Positions 5,812 to 7,330 of a stretch of DNA of 7,330 nucleotides are shown here, one piece after another (position 1 is the first letter of the stretch; every line of letters starts with the position of its first letter). The notes beneath the pieces were generated by a model. The model made no database searches, had not been told where the DNA came from, and saw only the letters and a program-made list of their open reading frames with translations. Position numbers and translations under genes: made by a program. The stretch covers positions 1-7,330 of the forward strand of contig CAYWMN010000192.1 of the NCBI GenBank assembly GCA_964459065.1, read 5' to 3'. This stretch comes from JAMCXS01 sp964459065. GTDB lineage: Bacteria > Acidobacteriota > Terriglobia > UBA7540.

Positions 5812-6598
5812 GAACTTTGACCTGATCACCGGAGCCTCCGGCGGCATTGGCGAGTGCTTTGCGCGCCAACTCGCCGCGCGAGGCCGCAACATAGCCCTGG
5901 TGGCGAGATCGGAAGCAAAGCTCCAGCAGCTTGCCGCCGAGCTTGCGGGGGCGCACCACATTCGAGCCGAGGCCATTGCCGCCGATTTGTCGGTGGCGGG
6001 TGCCGCCGCGAAGCTCGTTGACGAATTGAATAAGCGCGGCTGCGAAACCGACCTGCTGGTGAATAACGCCGGCTTTGGAGCCCGCGGCGAGATGTGGAAG
6101 CTCACGCTGGAGCGGCAGTCCGCCATGCTGGCGCTCAACATCAACTCCCTGGTGGAACTCGCCTACCGGCTGCTGCCCGGCATGATTGAGCGGCGCCGCG
6201 GCGGCATCATCAACGTTTCGTCCACGGCAAGCTTCCAGCCGCTTCCCTACACCACCACGTACTCGGCCACCAAAGCCTTTGTGACCAGCTTTTCCATGGG
6301 CCTGGCTGAAGAGTTAAAGCCCTACGGAATTCGGGTGGTGACGCTGTGTCCGGGCGGAACCGCGACCAATTTCTTTGTGGCGGGCAACTACGGGGTTCGC
6401 AACATTCCCGGCGGCATGCAGGCCCCCGAAGACGTTGCGCGAGAGGCGCTCGACGCTCTCGATCGCGGCGGAGGGCTGGTGGTGCCTCGCCTGCTCAATA
6501 AGTTCTCCATTGCGGTGCAGCGGCTGATTCCCAGACAGACCGTGGCAAGATTCGCCGCCAGGATCTTCCGCCCGCCAGGCTCTGGCGACGCTTCCTGA
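5804..6598 (+). CDS. Classical short-chain dehydrogenase/reductase (COG0300/DltE-like)
   Basis: This is a 264-residue NAD(P)-dependent oxidoreductase with the complete classical SDR set. The cofactor motif is TGASGGIG (9-16; the common form is TGASSGIG). R35 after the second strand (LVARSE) suggests a preference for NADP(H). D61 precedes L62 as in the adenine-contact position, and NNAG is at 87-90. The catalytic tetrad is N112, S140, Y153 and K157 (YSATK). A PGG turn follows the sixth strand (LCPGGTATNF). The C-terminus has RLIPR and an amphipathic helix, as in the DltE/YqjQ-like subgroup. I use the ATG at 5804, which puts the first strand at residue 6. The open frame continues upstream for 22 codons without a recognisable fold. 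The ATG overlaps the kinase stop by 8 nt (ATGCCTGA), a typical coupled pair. The substrate is unknown; a carbonyl or sugar-derived alcohol is possible, and a link to the kinase pathway is inference. Confidence 0.9.
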   Translation: MPENFDLITGASGGIGECFARQLAARGRNIALVARSEAKLQQLAAELAGAHHIRAEAIAADLSVAGAAAKLVDELNKRGCETDLLVNNAGFGARGEMWKLTLERQSAMLALNINSLVELAYRLLPGMIERRRGGIINVSSTASFQPLPYTTTYSATKAFVTSFSMGLAEELKPYGIRVVTLCPGGTATNFFVAGNYGVRNIPGGMQAPEDVAREALDALDRGGGLVVPRLLNKFSIAVQRLIPRQTVARFAARIFRPPGSGDAS

Positions 6599-6603
6599 AG
6601 TTC

Positions 6604-6615
6604 GCCGCTAGCGGC
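6604..6615. repeat. 12-bp perfect palindrome at a convergent gene junction
   Basis: GCCGCTAGCGGC equals its own reverse complement. It covers the last codons and the TAG stop of the kdsC-like gene (6610-6608) and begins 6 nt after the SDR stop. As RNA it could form only a 4-bp stem with a 4-nt loop, and no T-run follows on either strand, so it is not a normal intrinsic terminator. Confidence 0.5.
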
Positions 6616-7165
6616 CCGGGTGCAGGTAATGATCCAGAATGGGCTTCCACTTGCCCTGGGCGTCGAGGATCAGTTCGACGATTTCGCGGATGGCGCCGGC
6701 CCCGCCCGGGTAGCGCGACACATAGTGGACGTGCCGCCGCAGCAGCGAGTGCCCGTTGCCAACGCTCACGGCCAGCCCCACGCGCTTCAGGATGGGCAGG
6801 TCAACGATGTCGTCGCCGATGTAGCAGACTTCACTGTCGGTCAATTGCGCGGCCTTGAGGATCCGTTCATAGGGAGGAATCTTTTCCAGGCTGTTTTCTT
6901 CAAAGAACTCCAGGCCCAGCTCCTTTGCCCGGTATCGCACGGCCGCTGCGCCGCGCCCCGTGATGATGCCCACCTTAACGCCGTTCTCGCGCGCCATGCG
7001 AATGCCCAGGCCGTCGCGCGATTGGAAGGTCTTGGTCTCAAACATCCCGCCATCAGCACCCGGCACATAATAAATCCGGCCGTCCGTCATCACGCCGTCA
7101 ACGTCCAGAAGCAGAAGCTTGATTCTGCGGGCCCGCGCGCGGAGCTGTTGCTTTGAGAGAAGCAT
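6608..7165 (-). CDS. kdsC: 3-deoxy-D-manno-octulosonate 8-phosphate phosphatase (KdsC-like HAD phosphatase)
   Basis: This 185-residue cytoplasmic HAD-superfamily phosphatase is expected to remove phosphate from Kdo-8-phosphate to give Kdo, which goes on to lipid A and lipopolysaccharide. Length and layout match the small, capless KdsC type. HAD motif I is LLLLDVDGVMTDG (17-29) with nucleophile D21 and general acid D23. SRDGLGIRM (49-57) is characteristic of KdsC. Motif II is ITGR (67-71 region, T69), K95 fits motif III, and motif IV is IGDDIVDLPIL (116-126) with metal ligands D118 and D119 or D122. Near the C-terminus comes the usual GGAGAIREIVELIL stretch. The segment between YYV and FQSRDG is a few residues longer than I expect. 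The ATG at 7165 is preceded by AAGGA at a normal distance. No other Kdo genes are in view, though kdsA or lipopolysaccharide export genes may lie off the window. The alternative is a related KdsC-like phosphatase of another nonulosonate pathway. Confidence 0.88.
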   Translation of the reverse strand: MLLSKQQLRARARRIKLLLLDVDGVMTDGRIYYVPGADGGMFETKTFQSRDGLGIRMARENGVKVGIITGRGAAAVRYRAKELGLEFFEENSLEKIPPYERILKAAQLTDSEVCYIGDDIVDLPILKRVGLAVSVGNGHSLLRRHVHYVSRYPGGAGAIREIVELILDAQGKWKPILDHYLHPGR

Positions 7166-7170
7166 GATAT

Positions 7171-7175
7171 TCCTT
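7171..7175 (-). promoter_or_regulatory. Ribosome binding site of the kdsC-like gene
   Basis: The minus strand reads AAGGA within GGGAAGGAATATC, 5 nt before the ATG at 7165. It is a moderate match with correct spacing. Confidence 0.55.
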
Positions 7176-7211
7176 CCCAGGTGGTCACCCTGATCTCAAG
7201 TTAAATCAGCG

Positions 7212-7220
7212 ATGATAGCA
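7212..7220 (-). promoter_or_regulatory. Possible extended -10 promoter of the kdsC-like gene
   Basis: The minus strand reads TGCTATCAT, which is TGn followed by a 5-of-6 match to TATAAT. No good -35 is seen 16-18 nt upstream, as is common for extended -10 promoters. Transcription would begin near 7205, giving a leader of about 40 nt. The pattern is short and could arise by chance. Confidence 0.35.
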
Positions 7221-7330
7221 CAGATGGCGTGGCGAGCTGCAGGTTGCGGGGCGGCCCACCGCGACTGAAGCGTTCACGCACCTCGGAGGACTGGCAGGGG
7301 GCGGCGAACTCTGGGGCTTATTTGGGGAGC
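7221..7330. other. Right-edge sequence with no supported gene
   Basis: No frame gives a recognisable protein. A plus-strand frame from a GTG at 7229 stays open for 34 codons to the edge, but its composition is Arg/Gly/Pro rich and no motif appears. A minus-strand frame enters from the edge and stops before the kdsC-like gene, also without a recognisable pattern. No tRNA-like structure was noticed. Confidence 0.4.

Noticed and set aside
6601..6625. Palindrome at 6604-6615 as intrinsic terminator
   Set aside because: The stem would be only 4 bp with a 4-nt loop and no T-run follows on either strand.
7229..7330. Plus-strand frame from GTG open to the right edge
   Set aside because: It is only 34 codons with no ribosome binding site or motif, and an Arg/Gly/Pro-rich composition typical of non-coding GC-rich sequence.

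Overview
The window looks like chromosomal DNA from a GC-rich, Gram-negative bacterium. A kdsC-type phosphatase (Kdo synthesis, hence lipopolysaccharide) indicates an outer membrane. A Tat-exported GH13 enzyme next to an exported unclassified glycosidase-like protein and a cysteine-cluster GMC oxidoreductase is a combination I associate with Acidobacteriota or similar soil saccharide degraders. That phylum guess is inference only; no rRNA or other marker gene is present. All coding regions appear intact, apart from the GMC gene that is cut by the left edge.

Left two thirds (about 1-4506), all on the minus strand: in transcription order there is an exported glycoside-hydrolase-like protein with a TIM-barrel-like pattern and a D-E-P motif (4506-3262), a Tat-exported GH13 alpha-amylase-family enzyme (3185-1269, GTG start), and a FAD-dependent GMC oxidoreductase with a CxxCxxCxxxC cluster (981 to beyond base 1). 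Gaps are 76 and 287 nt. The first two are very likely co-transcribed and the third may be. The plausible joint role is processing of an oligo- or polysaccharide outside the cytoplasm, with cleavage by the two hydrolase-like proteins and oxidation of a sugar or glycoside by the GMC enzyme. The substrate is not visible from sequence.

A divergent intergenic region (4507-4797) separates this cluster from a rightward two-gene unit: a PfkB-family sugar/nucleoside kinase (most likely TTG start at 4798) and a classical short-chain dehydrogenase whose ATG lies inside the end of the kinase gene (8-nt overlap, so translation is probably coupled).

Right end: a kdsC-like HAD phosphatase is transcribed leftward from 7165 and converges on the SDR gene with only 9 nt between the two stop codons. 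A 12-bp perfect palindrome covers that junction. Its upstream region (7166-7330) has a plausible extended -10 promoter and no convincing further gene.

No tRNA, rRNA, CRISPR array, insertion sequence or phage gene was seen. The most interesting part is the three-gene saccharide cluster, which includes a candidate unclassified glycosidase family and a GH13 enzyme with a large insertion in its barrel.
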